64,000 nucleotides of DNA from Microvelia longipes (lineage: Eukaryota > Arthropoda > Insecta > Hemiptera > Veliidae), in NCBI GenBank assembly GCA_018340805.1, contig JACMZG010001913.1, forward strand, positions 32,200,435 through 32,264,434. Reading direction: 5' to 3'. Positions 25,075-35,830 of the stretch are shown here, piece by piece. Made by a program: the position numbers and the translations under genes. The notes below the pieces were generated by a model, which was not told where the DNA came from, ran no database searches, and saw only the letters and a list, made by a program, of their open reading frames with translations. Positions within the stretch are counted from its first letter, which is position 1, and each line of letters opens with the position of its first letter.

Positions 25075-25256
25075 GTATATGTATATATATATAATATATA
25101 TATATATATATAAATTTTTGGCGTGTATATATTTATATATAAGGATGGGGACTTATTCTTAAGTCACCCCTCTCGTACACCAAGGGTTGTATGATGAAAA
25201 TTTGTTAAATACGTGGCAATATGACATTTAATCAAAAATAATATTATAATAGTACC
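24810..25256. other. AT-rich sequence with a TA microsatellite
   Basis: (TA)n and TATG tracts at 25026-25115. Nothing else. Confidence 0.6.
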
Positions 25257-26222
25257 GAGTCCGGTAGCTCAGTGGTAGAGCGCTCGCCTTTCGACCTGGA
25301 GGTCGAGGGTTCAAATCCAGCCGGGGGAGGACCTCAATATGAGGTTATCCCTTGTACCGTACACTCGGGAGGTCTTGAATTCAAGGCCGGCCAACCCAGC
25401 CAAGGTTTTACGTGGTTTCCTTGGCTACTAATACGCAAATGCGGAAATGTTGGATCTAGTTTCATCTGAGACAAGTCTGGATCCACGTTTCCGTTGTCTC
25501 CAGCTCACGAAAAGTTAATGTACTGCGGGCTGGGGGAGATGAAGGTCGGAAAGATTTACTGAGTCTTTGTATGTCCGAAAAACTTAGTCAGTGAAAGTGA
25601 TGCGGCGACACGAGTAACGTAAGTGACTAGGAACAAAGTGTTCGGTTCTTGAAGACAGACGTCTCCTAATGGCACTGCGTAGCTTTGACTTTCAGGTCAG
25701 GGCTATAGAATGAGTTTGTACACGCTGACATCTGGGCGCTAGAGTTCTTTGTCGGGTGGCGCTGGACTGGCCTGAGCGGTGAGTCTAGAGTCTGGTGATG
25801 CTAGTAGAACTGATGAGATTGGTGAGACTAGAAGGACGAGGTCAAGTGAGACTAATGTGATCAGAGGATAGCTCCTACTTATCTTATATTATCTTACTAG
25901 CGTAAGACTAGATGAAACAAGCACACGGCGAACTAGTAGTCGGCGCTAGCCAGAGCGGTGAGCCTAGCCAGAGTCTAGCTGGTCTAGATGAACAAGGCCA
26001 CTGTGAACTAGTCGCAGACACTAGCCAGAGCAGTGAGTTTGAATAGAGTCTGGTTGGGCTGGATGAACTAGACACATTGTGAACCGGTTACATGTGCTAC
26101 CATGTACGGAGGGGGTGCTTCCTAGATGATTGGATGTGCACAAACTCAGGGGCTAATGTTGAGTGAGATTTGAGTGAGGGGAAAACGCTAAATGACCCTA
26201 CGAGTTAAAGCGTAAAAAAAAT
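25257..26222 (+). mobile_element. Long tRNA-headed SINE (type 1), about 0.96 kb
   Basis: The head (about 25259-25330) has an A-box, GGTAGCTCAGTGGTAGAGCG, and a B-box, GGGTTCAAATCCAG, spaced as in tRNAs. The anticodon arm does not pair well, so it is not a working tRNA gene. The body includes AGGTTATCCCTTGTACCG, GGCCGGCCAACCCAG and GAGACAAGTCTGGATCCACG. From about 25905 there are 2-3 tandem units of about 75 bp (CTAGATGAAACAAGC, then CTAGCCAGAGCGGTGAG). It ends GTTAAAGCGT plus a run of A. The antisense relative at 11036-11733 confirms a family. It is unusually long for a tRNA SINE. Confidence 0.8.
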
Positions 26223-26324
26223 ATATTATAATAAGAAATAATACAAATGAACCACATGGGACTTTTAGCCCATGAATGATAATGCATTTTTTTGTTTCTG
26301 CAGAGACTGAAAAGAAAATATATT

Positions 26325-26640
26325 TTTTATAACAATAAGATATTTGTTGTAACAAGAAGATGTTTGTAATAATTAGGCGATATTTGTTGTAACAAGAAGC
26401 TATTTGTTATAACAAGAAGATATTTGTTATAACAATAAGATATTTGTTGTAACAAGAAGATATTTGTTATAAAAAGAAGATATTTGTTATAACAATAAGA
26501 AATTTGTTATAGCAAGAAGATATTTGACAAGAAGATATTGTTATAACAATAGATATTTGTGTAACAAGAATATTTTGTTATAAAAAGAAGATATTTGTTA
26601 TAAATAGACGATATTTGTTATAACAAGAAGATATTTGTCA
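26325..26640 (+). repeat. Minisatellite, 20 bp unit, about 15 copies
   Basis: Unit GATATTTGTTATAACAAGAA with GTT/AAT variants and a few shortened copies. Confidence 0.95.
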
Positions 26641-27254
26641 CATTTTTCGACACAACTTTGCTTTCTCTTCTAATAAAGAAGATATGAAAACAATAAATCT
26701 TGCAATATACTGGGCGGAACATTCCGGGTATACAATCTATGCATTTCAGATGTAATATGTTTACTAATGGGTGCACGGAATGAGTAGAAAGGGAGACAAA
26801 TTAATCAGAATCTATAGTCTAATCTCACCGTGGGATTATTTATCCGAATAATTACTCCTTACTTCTTATAAACTTTTATTAAAGAATAACGACTAAGACA
26901 AGCTAATAACTATAATTATCTATAAAAATAACTGTTTATCGGTCATTACCGACATTTTACGACATTTATGACCAGTTAAGCCAGACAAAAACTTACGGCC
27001 TTTAGCTTTTTATGATCTTTTTACTTAAAAACTATTATAGATTAAAAACTATTGTGTACTTTATGAATTATCCTCATATGGGAAAAAATTAGGAACCGAA
27101 GAAGAGAAAAAGTCGTAAAATCTCGGTGTCGTATATATTCACTTTTTATCACTTTTCATAAAGTAAACACATTTATGTTTTTATAAATTTTTATGAAATG
27201 TTTACTTTTTTCAATAATAGTAAATTGAATAGAATAGACATTTATTAGAAAAAA
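26641..27254. other. No recognised feature
   Basis: AT-rich; nothing supportable. Confidence 0.45.
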
Positions 27255-27375
27255 ATGGGTACGGGATACCTCGGAACTTTTCGTTTTCATATCGTATTTG
27301 CTACGCTTACCTTCGGACTCTACCATCAGAGATTTTCTCCTTTGACTCACTACTAGCGCTGGTACCCCGAAATAG
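27255..27375 (-). mobile_element. Family G repeat, antisense
   Basis: The minus strand shows GAGTCCGAAGGTAAGCG, then GTTCCGAGGTATCCCGTACC followed by CATTTTTT. This is the tail order of family G copies at 29395 and 32585. Confidence 0.55.
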
Positions 27376-27879
27376 CGGAGAAAAATGGAAACACAAGTGA
27401 CTTCCTCTCGCCTTTTTATAAATCTTTACTTGATCTTTTGGAAACTGGCACATATTAGCTATTCAAGCTGTATTGGGACATTCCAAAACGGCACAAAGTA
27501 CCGCAATTTCTTTTGCATTTTCCTTCTTAAAAATGAGCCATAGAAAAAAATTTCACTCTACAGAGTGAAGAAACTCGGCGATCTGCTGTATTTAAATATG
27601 TATGGTATGAATTTATGTAGCAAAAATAATAAATGCATTTACTTATGCCTCACTGAATTTAATAGGTAAAATAAAAAAGAAATTACAAGAAATTATAAAA
27701 ATGAAAAACTATTAGAAAATTTGCAAGCAAACCTACACGAAAAGTTAAAAAACAAATTGTCACACCAAATGTCTAACTATCAAATAAAAATTGTGCCCAG
27801 GAGTTTTCCGTTCACCCCGGAAATACACGAATCTTACCGATTATAACCGACAAGCTTACTACTTTCTCCTCTACCTTGG
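27376..27879. other. No recognised feature
   Basis: AT-rich; nothing supportable. Confidence 0.4.
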
Positions 27880-28365
27880 GAAGAAAATAGTTTTACCCAA
27901 AGAGACTATTAGAGGGAGGATACAACAGCTCTTATCATTCCTTAAGATAGCTAGGTGCCGTAACGGTACATTGGTGACGTCATTTTTTTTATTTTTCATA
28001 ATAATTACAATTTCACGTAAATATTACATTATTTTTCGACTATTTTGTTTTAAATCAAGTAGAATGAATTTTAAAAAAGTTTTACTTATTATCTATTGCA
28101 TGTATTCTTTAATTGTCTGAGTTGAATGAAGTGGTTTAATGTGGCATCACTGAAAAATGTCCACCTTTTGTAGAGTGTGTGCCTTAATAGGGGTTGTAGA
28201 GGGGTGGAGGAGTATCTAGTCTCTCTCATGGGAGACTATAGTAGGGGTAAGTACAGTTACGGCACCTATGGAAACTGTCTCACTTCCAGACCCCTTATCA
28301 CTGTGTTAATCGGGTTCTGTACTCCCTCTAATAGTATTTGTCTCTTTGGATCCCCCGTCCACAAT
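27880..28365. mobile_element. Diverged inverted-repeat element
   Basis: CCCAAAGAGACTATTAGAGG on the left is matched by CCTCTAATAGTATTTGTCTC followed by TTTGG on the right. TAGGTGCCGTAACGGTAC is matched by GTACAGTTACGGCACCTA. The arms are about 80 bp and diverged; no coding frame. Confidence 0.5.
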
Positions 28366-28982
28366 AACCTATTTTGCTAAGTAAAATTTAATAGTTAAAA
28401 TATTCAGATAGTCGACCAATCGAGTTGAAATTTAACAAAATATACATCTATAGAATGACAATCGATCTACAAAATTAATTCATTTTATCATGGCTTGCTA
28501 TATTGAAAATATTGACTACTGCATTTTTAAATTTGAACAGAAAATTAAATTTTATTTTCTTACTGCTTTTCAACAATCAACATATCGTCAAATAGCAAAA
28601 CTTATAATGAATTAGTTGGTGGAACTTCCATGGTTATTCAACTTTTAGATTCTAAGTTACTTGGGAACAAATATTTACGTTGCGACTCTTAAAATTATTT
28701 GAAAAAGTTAGGTTTACATCTGTCAACATTAGAAAACACAAGTGAACCCTCCCAAGCTGATAGAATTTATATGGTGATTCATTGGAGGATTTATATAAAT
28801 GAAATCAATCTTTTTTTATAAGCTAAGTTATAGTCCGGAAGAAATAGTAAATTTTCAATTGTGACCGCCTATACTGATTCCTGCAATGACGTCACACGTC
28901 ATTCATAAAAAAGTCAGGTTATAACCTACATCTGCGTTAGGTTTGTTTACATCGAATTGATTCACCCTTAATTAACCTAACC
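28366..28982. other. No recognised feature
   Basis: AT-rich; nothing supportable. Confidence 0.4.
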
Positions 28983-29099
28983 TAGGCCCTATTCAAAGAC
29001 ATCTTCCTAACTTTTGGTAACATTTTCCTAACATTCTCCTTGTTCCTTAAGGAGAATGTTAGGAAAATGTTAGGAAGATGTCTTGAATACGGGCCTAAG
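28983..29099. mobile_element. Small fold-back element
   Basis: TAGGCCCTATTCAAAGACAT pairs with ATGTCTTGAATACGGGCCTA, and CCTAACATTCTCC pairs with GGAGAATGTTAGG; the loop is about 10 bp. The same GAATACGGGCCTTAG end occurs on the element at 2205-2490. Confidence 0.8.
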
Positions 29100-29394
29100 A
29101 CCTAGATATTACGTTACCTATTAGTTCTGAGGTCAAGCGTAAAGAGATTGAAGTAATACCTCCTTAAATTTAGTAATATCTAATCATATTTATACTTTTA
29201 CTTTTCCTAATTTAAATTTTCCTGTAGGTATGTAGGAAAAGTTTTTCTGAAAGTATTGAAGGTTTCGTTTCATAATTGGATGTATATAAGTTCTTATATC
29301 TATAATTTTTGTTGGATTATAAAAGCTTGAGCATTGTTGAGCGTGGTCAGTGCTGTATAGTTGACCGCTGAGAATAAAACGGATATATTTACTA

Positions 29395-29553
29395 TCTGAG
29401 GACGAGCGAAGCGAGTCCGAAGACATGTTGCTGTATAAATTTGGCGAATTAAATATTCCTGACGAGCGAAGCAAGTCGAAGCAGGGATGATGAGTGTAGT
29501 GAATCCAATGTGATGAGGAAGAGTTCCGAGGTACCCCGTACCCGATTTTTTAT
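29395..29553 (+). mobile_element. Family G dispersed repeat
   Basis: Contains GACGAGCGAAGCGAGTCCGA, repeated about 60 bp later as GACGAGCGAAGCAAGTCGA, then GTGATGAGGAAGAGTTCCGA and GGTACCCCGTACCCGATTTT. The block order is shared with 32585-32722. Embedded GCGAAGC heptamers are the same mini-hairpin motif found in the GNA-hairpin element. Confidence 0.6.
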
Positions 29554-29591
29554 ATTATATATTTTTTTATGTTTATTTTTCTTTTACATAT

Positions 29592-29662
29592 ATATTTTAT
29601 ATATATATATTATATATATATATATATATTTACATATTTTTACATATATATTTTATATAAAA
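29592..29662. repeat. TA-rich microsatellite
   Basis: TATATATATTTTATATATAT and related tracts. Confidence 0.85.
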
Positions 29663-31024
29663 CCACATTATTTGTCGTTTTATTATTCCAAACAACTCAA
29701 ATTGTAAGTTCGCATGAGTTTATAATGCAATTTAAAAATAAAATGTATTCGAAATAATTCAGATACATTATTTAGTGTTATTGCTCAGCACAAATATTTA
29801 TTTATAAAAATGTACCCTATAAAAAAAAAAATATTATTTTCGAAAGCATGTCTAAGTGTGAAACTTACATTGTATGATCGTAAAGTTTTAATGGTTAAAA
29901 AAATAATTTCCAGTATTTTGTAAAAAGTGTAAAGTACTTTTTTATGTTTTTCTTTTCAGTGTTTAATAGTTTGTTAAAAGATTAACTAAAAATTTGATAT
30001 TTCTTTGAGGGAATGGAATTTCCTGAATGTTTGAATTATAAATTCTATTTGACTGTTTTTCGATTAAGGAGCTAGATATTATTTTATGACATGTACATTT
30101 TTGTATACAGTGAAATAAGATCAATTAATAGAATCAATAAAAAAAATTAAAATTAGTAGAATTAATTATATTCCTTTAAATATTAGAATTAATTGTGTTA
30201 TAAAAGTATCAGTAAAAAATATATCTATAAAGTGATATGAAAACGTAAAATTTGATCAGCATTTGAATACTGTAAGCGGGAATCTCTTAGTGAGTTTTAC
30301 TCTGTAAGGATTTATTTATTATAAAAAACATACGGACAATATGTATATTTACCATTTTAAAACATTTCAAAATATTTCCATGACCCCAACCTCATAAGCT
30401 AATTTTTCCTTTGTAAGTTCACTAAATCAAACTGAATCACATACTAAAAATAAATATTAGATTTGAAATTACAAATAATATGGAATGTTCCAAATCTCCT
30501 TTGGATGCGGTGGATAATGAAATAGATAATCTACTTAGAAACAAAATGATGGCGAATAGCTGGAAATACCTCTATGGCAGCAAAGTAAAGTTGTTAAGTA
30601 AATGGGCGTTCGAGGGATTTAAGGTAGTACCTACAGCAGTTCATAATAATAATAATAATTATGAAGGTACACATTGTCAATTTTCCTGTTCTTTCAAACG
30701 AAATGCGCATTTAGTCCAAATGGATTTTCGAACCAAAGCTCAAAATCAACTCCGCACAACATTGTTCTCGCTTATTACAATCTCAGTTTGTACAAATATT
30801 AGAAATATTTGAGCGCATTTCCTTTGCAAAGTTCAAAGCATGCGAAAGCTTTGACAAATTCACTGAAAAATAGCAAGAAAACAAGCATTCCAAATGAGAA
30901 TAAAAAAATCGTTCAACCTTCAGACCTCACAGAATTTTTTATAATCAGTTTTTAAAAGTGAAATAATAACTAAAACGCATTGACTGGAAATATGTTTATT
31001 ATGAAATACGAATTGTAACGCTAT
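29663..31024. other. AT-rich stretch, no supported gene
   Basis: A 110-codon frame at 30480-30812 (+) begins MECSKSPLDAV and is mostly low in bias. It contains a poly-Asn run from (AAT)n and has no recognisable domain or splice context, so it is not called as a gene. Confidence 0.4.
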
Positions 31025-31236
31025 TAAACCAAGAGCCCAAGGGTGTTTTGTTTTCGGATGGGTGTCCCAGGCAGAACCTTTGACCTGTAAAATGCGTTCT
31101 GCCTGGGACACCCATCCGATACGAGTCGGCAGAATTGCAGATCCTTGTTCAGGAAGGTATTTACGAAAAATTGAGACCGGTTCCAGCCATTACACTTTTT
31201 ATTAACAAAACACCCCTGGGCTCTTGGACTATATGA
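31025..31236. mobile_element. MITE family N, second copy
   Basis: Begins TAAACCAAGAGCCCAAGG and ends CCTGGGCTCTTGGACTATAT. The interior has GGATGGGTGTCCCAGGCAGA and its inverse, then GATCCTTGTTCAGGAAGGTA and ATTGAGACCGGTTCCAGCC, as in the copy at 9769-10199. The left arm is shortened here. Confidence 0.75.
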
Positions 31237-32154
31237 CTAAGTGAATGGGGAACAATGTCAACTTTTATAGCTAAAAAATTTTAGCGATGTAAAATTTCGT
31301 AATGACGAATAACTTTTACTTTTGTGTATAATTGTTTCGCTTTGCCCTTTTAACGAATTAGGAAAGGGAACAGAGGGGATCTCTCAATTGGCTTTTTGAT
31401 TTAAATGATTGTCTGCGACCCGATTTCGGTAGCGAAACAAGTGTTTAGAATCGCTTCTTTAGAGTTATGCTAAAAGCTAGCTATCTTATTTTCCAAACTT
31501 AACAAAGCTCAACGCGCCATACCTAGATACTTATTAAAAGTTAAAAGTCATTAAATATCTAAGATAACAAATCTTTAACAATTAATTCTTATGACAAGTC
31601 GATGAACTTATAAAGAAGATATTTCAACACGTTTAATAATTTTCATGTCACTTAGGCATCTAAATGATAACTATATTATAACTAATTATATCTGTGTTCT
31701 CATCGTCTACGACTTTAAAAAAAACTGTCCGACATATTTAATTTTGAAATTGATTGAAGACAATGACAAGGACATATTTCTTGTGTTGGTACTTAAAGCG
31801 TACCTTTAGGGTTTTTAGATGAAGGGTTACCAGAAGTACTAATGTACCGTGAAGTACCCTTTACTGTTTTTATTTAGTTGGGTTAATAAGCTTTAACCAT
31901 GTCTCCTATTATTGAAACCCTATCGCCGGTTTATAACGTTGAAAAGTCATGTTATCTCATAAGTAAAACTCTTTATTTAATATGTGTTTGTAAAATCTTT
32001 CGATATCGATATTCAGTTTGCAATTATGAATTGGTATTGGACGCCATTATAGCAATTATTATCCATATTGATGAAATTTGTAACTGAATCGCGAAGGTTT
32101 TATCCGTATCAATATACGGTGGCACTAAAGTAATATTTGTCAAATTTATATTGA
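31237..32154. other. No recognised feature
   Basis: AT-rich; nothing supportable. Confidence 0.45.
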
Positions 32155-32400
32155 CGAAAAGCCGTCTCTGTGGTCAAAGTCGTTAACACTTCATGGATTT
32201 ATGCTGACCTTTGACACCACCGAGGTCTGGAGTTCGCATCCCAGGTTTCGCTCTCAGATTGTATACAAATATTGTGTAAATATTATAGCTAACTTTAGAG
32301 TAAACCGCGGGATGGTTGCCACTATCACCTAAGGTGGTTCCCGTAGGGGTTGTCCCTAATGGGCTGCAAGGTTCTGAACCAAATTGTTTTTTCAATAGCA
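32155..32400 (+). mobile_element. tRNA-derived SINE (type 2), second copy
   Basis: AGCCGTCTCTGTGGTCAAAG at the head and CTGGAGTTCGCATCCCAGG as the B-box region. The body has ATTATAGCTAACTTTAGAG and GGTTGCCACTATCACCTAAG, matching the copy at 6462-6700 with many substitutions. The A-box is more degraded than in the first copy. Confidence 0.65.
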
Positions 32401-32584
32401 GTCATCGTCAGGGACACAATAGTGATTTCTATCAATATCGATTTTGGCTAATTATTGGTCTCAGCGATCTTCATCAGTAACAATATTTTTTCAAATCTAT
32501 AAGATAAGATCTCAAGATCTTATCCTTATTGCAAAATAAACAATCCTGTAAATTTATTTTGCCGAAAGAATGGTTTTTAACTTT

Positions 32585-32722
32585 TTACAGTGAAGACGTG
32601 TTGCAAAATAATTTTTGTGATTTTTATATTCTGATAACGAGCGAAGCCAATCCGTAGTAATGTAAGCTTATAACGCTTCCGATGTGATGAGGTAATGTTC
32701 CGAGATACCTTGTACCCATTTT
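32585..32722 (+). mobile_element. Family G dispersed repeat
   Basis: ACAGTGAAGACGTGTTGCAA, TGATTTTTATATTCTGATAA, ACGAGCGAAGCCAATCCG, then TTCCGATGTGATGAGG and GAGATACCTTGTACCCATTT; same order as 29395-29553 and 12095-12240. Confidence 0.55.
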
Positions 32723-33585
32723 TTTATTTTGAAAATAGGTGTTTTACCAAGGTAAATTGAAAAGCCCTCGCTAACAATTATTTACCCCCAAAAGGATAAA
32801 AACTCAAAATAATAATAATGCCCATTTACAGCCTTGCGGCCTATTAGGAATTACCGCCTTTGGAGGGAGTGGCGACCGTTACGCTCAAAAAGTTGTCCTA
32901 TGTTGCCGCCAATTAATATAATGTTAATCTTATATAAACTAATAGCGTAACCTGGGATGTGAACCTTAGACCCCCTTGGTATCCAATATTAGAATTTTAA
33001 CGCATTAGCATGACTATGAAGGTTAAAACACCAGCTGGGTTTGATTAAATCATGGATCTTGTATAAAGGGGATAACGAATAGGAAAACTTGATCTCCTCA
33101 CAAGGGTTTTAGGGGTTAGAGAGAAATATTGCAAATATTCCCTTCTCTAGCATGTTATAGCACAAGGCGCGTATTAAAAGTTTTGTTACTAGAGCGATAG
33201 GATTCGTCTAAATTAAAATTGTTTGTAAAACCCTGGTGACAGATAATTATTCTAGATTTTCAATTGTTGAATTAATAATCAAATTATACTAATTTAATTA
33301 TTAAACTATTTATTCTTAACGAATTGCTTTAATATAGGTGAAACAACTGCGTTCAATTATTTATTTATGTCCATTTGGGAAGTAAGTTTGGTTAAGGTAG
33401 GTAAAAAGTATCGCAACAATATAAAATGTTATTGAATAGGTTAGTTTGGCGTTAAATAAAATAAATGCGTAGTAATGCTACTGATTCTAAGCATATGCTA
33501 TAAGGCTTATGTATTCATTGATATATTATTTCTAGAGAGGCCCTATAGGTACTATCAAATAATCAGTACAAAATTACTATAGCTT
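32723..33585. other. No recognised feature
   Basis: A GC-richer patch at 32825-32890 (GCCTTGCGGCC, CCTTTGGAGGGAGTGGCGAC) cannot be assigned. The rest is AT-rich. Confidence 0.4.
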
Positions 33586-33736
33586 TATAGTTAGGAGAGA
33601 CTACACCAGATTTCATATAACAGAATATAACTTTGTATATATTAACATAATTCAATTAACATAAAACTATTAATAATATCTTGCTTGATGTCTTCAAGTA
33701 GACTGGCTACAATTGACACTGAGTGACATAACAACA
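33586..33736 (-). repeat. 3' LTR of the Copia element
   Basis: 151 bp, identical to the repeat at 35680-35830. Preceded on the minus strand by a polypurine tract (CGTGAGGGGGAG, 33737-33748). Confidence 0.93.
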
Positions 33737-33743
33737 CTCCCCC

Positions 33744-34046
33744 TCACGAAGTGTCGCTGTTGGGTGCTTTCAGTCCTATCTTGCCTAGTAGGTATTTGTG
33801 AGTTGGTGAGCTGAGTCCCTTAGTGAGAATGTCAGCTTCCATTTCTTGAGTTTTCAAGTATGAGACTTTAACTTGTCCTCTCTGAACAGCGTCTCTTATA
33901 AAGTGTTCTTTGATAGCTATATGTTTAGTCTTCGAACTTACAATCGGAAGTTTTGATAGACTTTGCGCAGCTTGGTTATCATTAAAAATTTCTATGGTTT
34001 CATGAGGTATTCCCATGTCATTAATAAGCTGTTTTAAATGTATGCC
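33744..34046 (-). pseudogene. Copia RNase H C-terminal part, after an in-frame stop
   Basis: Continues the RNase H domain in the same frame as the preceding entry after one TAA codon. DNQAAQSL carries the third acidic residue, then KHIAIKEHFIRD and EADILTKGL, the standard end of Copia polyproteins, with a stop next to the polypurine tract. With RT missing the copy cannot be autonomous. Confidence 0.85.
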
Positions 34047-34680
34047 TTATTTCGCTGCTTCTGTAAGAGCTACATATTCAGCTTCAGCTGTCAAAAGAGC
34101 AACGGTTTTTTGTTTCTTTGACTCCCAACTAACAAGTGCTCCTGCATATTTAAAACATACGCCAGAGTAAGATTTTTTGTCTACACTACATTGGCCCCAA
34201 TCTGCGTCCGCATATCCAATGATTGGTTTTCCAGATTGTTGGTAAACTAACTTGTAATTTATAGACTCTTTGCTTAAGTTTGATTCATGATTTTCATTGG
34301 AATAATTTTTATTTATATTTTCTATGTAGTACAATCCATTTTTCCTATTTGCTTTCATTACAGTTTTTCCAAATTTATTTTTGACTACTGCAAAATTTTT
34401 CTTAAAAATTACTGTATGGCCATGATCGGTTGCCTTTCCTACTGAAATTAGGTTTGTGGTGAGATTAGGTACTAACAAGGTATTGGTTAGTTTAATTGTA
34501 TTGTTATCTGGTAATTTTATTTGACTGAACCTACCCCTGTGATCTTGGTAGTTTGGTTTTCTGATGCTAACTTCAATGTACCACCTTCATTATCAATTTT
34601 TCCAATAAATTATGTTTTATTTAAACACATGTGTGAGGTGCATCCACTGTCAAGGCACCATAAGTCATTATTTTTATTGC
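34047..34680 (-). pseudogene. Copia protease to RNase H fusion remnant (integrase and RT deleted)
   Basis: On the minus strand, LDSGCTSHM (about 34660-34630) is the active-site region of Copia protease. The frame is then interrupted, and an open frame from 34478 gives VPNLTTNLISVGKATDHGH (protease end) and KNGLYYIE (pre-integrase region). It then passes directly into GKPIIGYADADWG, the first motif of the Copia RNase H domain, followed by AEAEYVAL. The catalytic HHCC/DDE integrase and the RT YVDD region are absent. The deletion junction near 34270-34250 keeps the reading frame. The segment ends at an in-frame TAA (minus strand near 34047). Confidence 0.85.
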
Positions 34681-34815
34681 TCATCCGATGACTTGCATTC
34701 TTCACAAAAATGTTTAAATGTTTGATCTCCTTCTTTTTTTCGTTGTTTTATTATGCCAACAATTTTCAGTTTTATGATTGGTTTTCGAGCAAATTTACAT
34801 TTATATTTAAATTGT

Positions 34816-35484
34816 TTACCTTGGTTTTGTTGTAGATTGATGTCCTTGGTAGTGATTTCTATATCTTTTGCCCATGTATGCACCTTCAGTTGTTTTATTC
34901 TCCGATTCGTCTTTATTACGAGCTTCAGCTTCTTCTAAAATTTTTATTTTTAAATCGTCCGGTTTCGGCAAATTGTCTCTCGATTCAATTGCGACTCTGA
35001 AATTTTCAAATGACGGACTTAAACTGTACAACATCATAATACTTAACAGGTCTGAATTTATTGTGATGTCCATTTCTTCCAATTTATCTACAGCATCCAT
35101 GAATTCATTTAAATGTTGTCTTACATTAGACCCTTCTTTCATTTTATGTAGGATAAGTTTCTTTAAGAGTGATGCTTCTCTAGCAGGACCTTTACTTTGA
35201 TAAATATTTTTTAAAGTATCCCAAACATCCTTTGATGTCTTGCAATTTTTAATTTGCTTGAGTTCTGAGGGTGCTATAATTAACATTAGATCTGCTCTTG
35301 CATGGAAATCATTTTTATTCCATTGAGCTAGTTCTTTCTCATTATCAGTATTAGGTTTTTTAATTTCACCTGATGCGTACTCCCATAATCCATTCTTAAT
35401 GAGTATGGCTTGTGCCTGTATTTGCCAAGTATCATAGTTGTCCTTCTTTAAAGGCTCTATTTTACAATTTACAGTATTGGACAT
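34816..35484 (-). CDS. gag: Copia Gag protein (N-terminal part, frame then shifts)
   Basis: A 222-codon frame from an ATG at 35484. It is the capsid-type Gag domain of Copia elements (UBN2 type): the opening has the DNYDTWQIQAQAIL motif, then WEYASG, then a helical region with DVWDTLKNIYQ and MDAVDKLEEM. Gag forms the particle that packages the RNA. After about residue 200 the sequence continues better in a neighbouring frame (34674-34883, basic, ending HFCEECKSS), so a one-base shift separates capsid from the nucleocapsid-like tail. The usual CCHC zinc knuckle is not complete. Confidence 0.88.
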   Translation of the reverse strand: MSNTVNCKIEPLKKDNYDTWQIQAQAILIKNGLWEYASGEIKKPNTDNEKELAQWNKNDFHARADLMLIIAPSELKQIKNCKTSKDVWDTLKNIYQSKGPAREASLLKKLILHKMKEGSNVRQHLNEFMDAVDKLEEMDITINSDLLSIMMLYSLSPSFENFRVAIESRDNLPKPDDLKIKILEEAEARNKDESENKTTEGAYMGKRYRNHYQGHQSTTKPR

Positions 35485-35679
35485 TTTTAAATATTTTTCT
35501 TCTTAAAAATTTCTTTAAGATTTTATTCAAAAAATTTTCTTTAGAAAAACAATGTTTATTTTATTTAATGTCAACACTTTATTTAGGTGTCAAATTTTAA
35601 TATATTTTTTAAATAATAAAATCAATTTTCTTATAGACAGAAACTTATTTTTTCAGCATTGTTCCTGGGCCCATAACCT

Positions 35680-35830
35680 ATAGTTAGGAGAGACTACACC
35701 AGATTTCATATAACAGAATATAACTTTGTATATATTAACATAATTCAATTAACATAAAACTATTAATAATATCTTGCTTGATGTCTTCAAGTAGACTGGC
35801 TACAATTGACACTGAGTGACATAACAACAA
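35680..35830 (-). repeat. 5' LTR of the Copia element
   Basis: 151 bp, identical to the repeat at 33586-33736. Followed on the minus strand by the initiator-tRNA type primer-binding sequence GGTTATGGGCCCAG. Identity of the LTRs indicates a very recent insertion, or gene conversion. Confidence 0.93.

Larger units (their letters stand above)
33586..35830 (-). mobile_element. Copia (Ty1) LTR retrotransposon, internally deleted, identical LTRs
   Basis: The element runs on the minus strand. The two 151-bp LTRs (33586-33736 and 35680-35830) are identical by eye. They start TGTTGTTATGTCACTC. Flanks AGCTT and AACTT look like a 5-bp target duplication with one change. Just inside the 5' LTR is GGTTATGGGCCCAGGAACA, matching the initiator-tRNA primer site known for Copia. 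Just before the 3' LTR is the purine tract GTGAGGGGGAG. The interior is only about 1.94 kb, against more than 4 kb for complete elements. It encodes Gag, a protease remnant and an RNase H remnant, while integrase and reverse transcriptase are missing. Confidence 0.93.

Noticed and set aside
25259..25332. A tRNA gene
   Set aside because: A and B boxes are present, but the anticodon and acceptor arms pair poorly and the sequence continues into a dispersed element; it is a SINE head.
23636..26640. CRISPR arrays (regular repeats at 23.6 and 26.3 kb)
   Set aside because: Units are contiguous without unique spacers, and the genome is eukaryotic; they are minisatellites.
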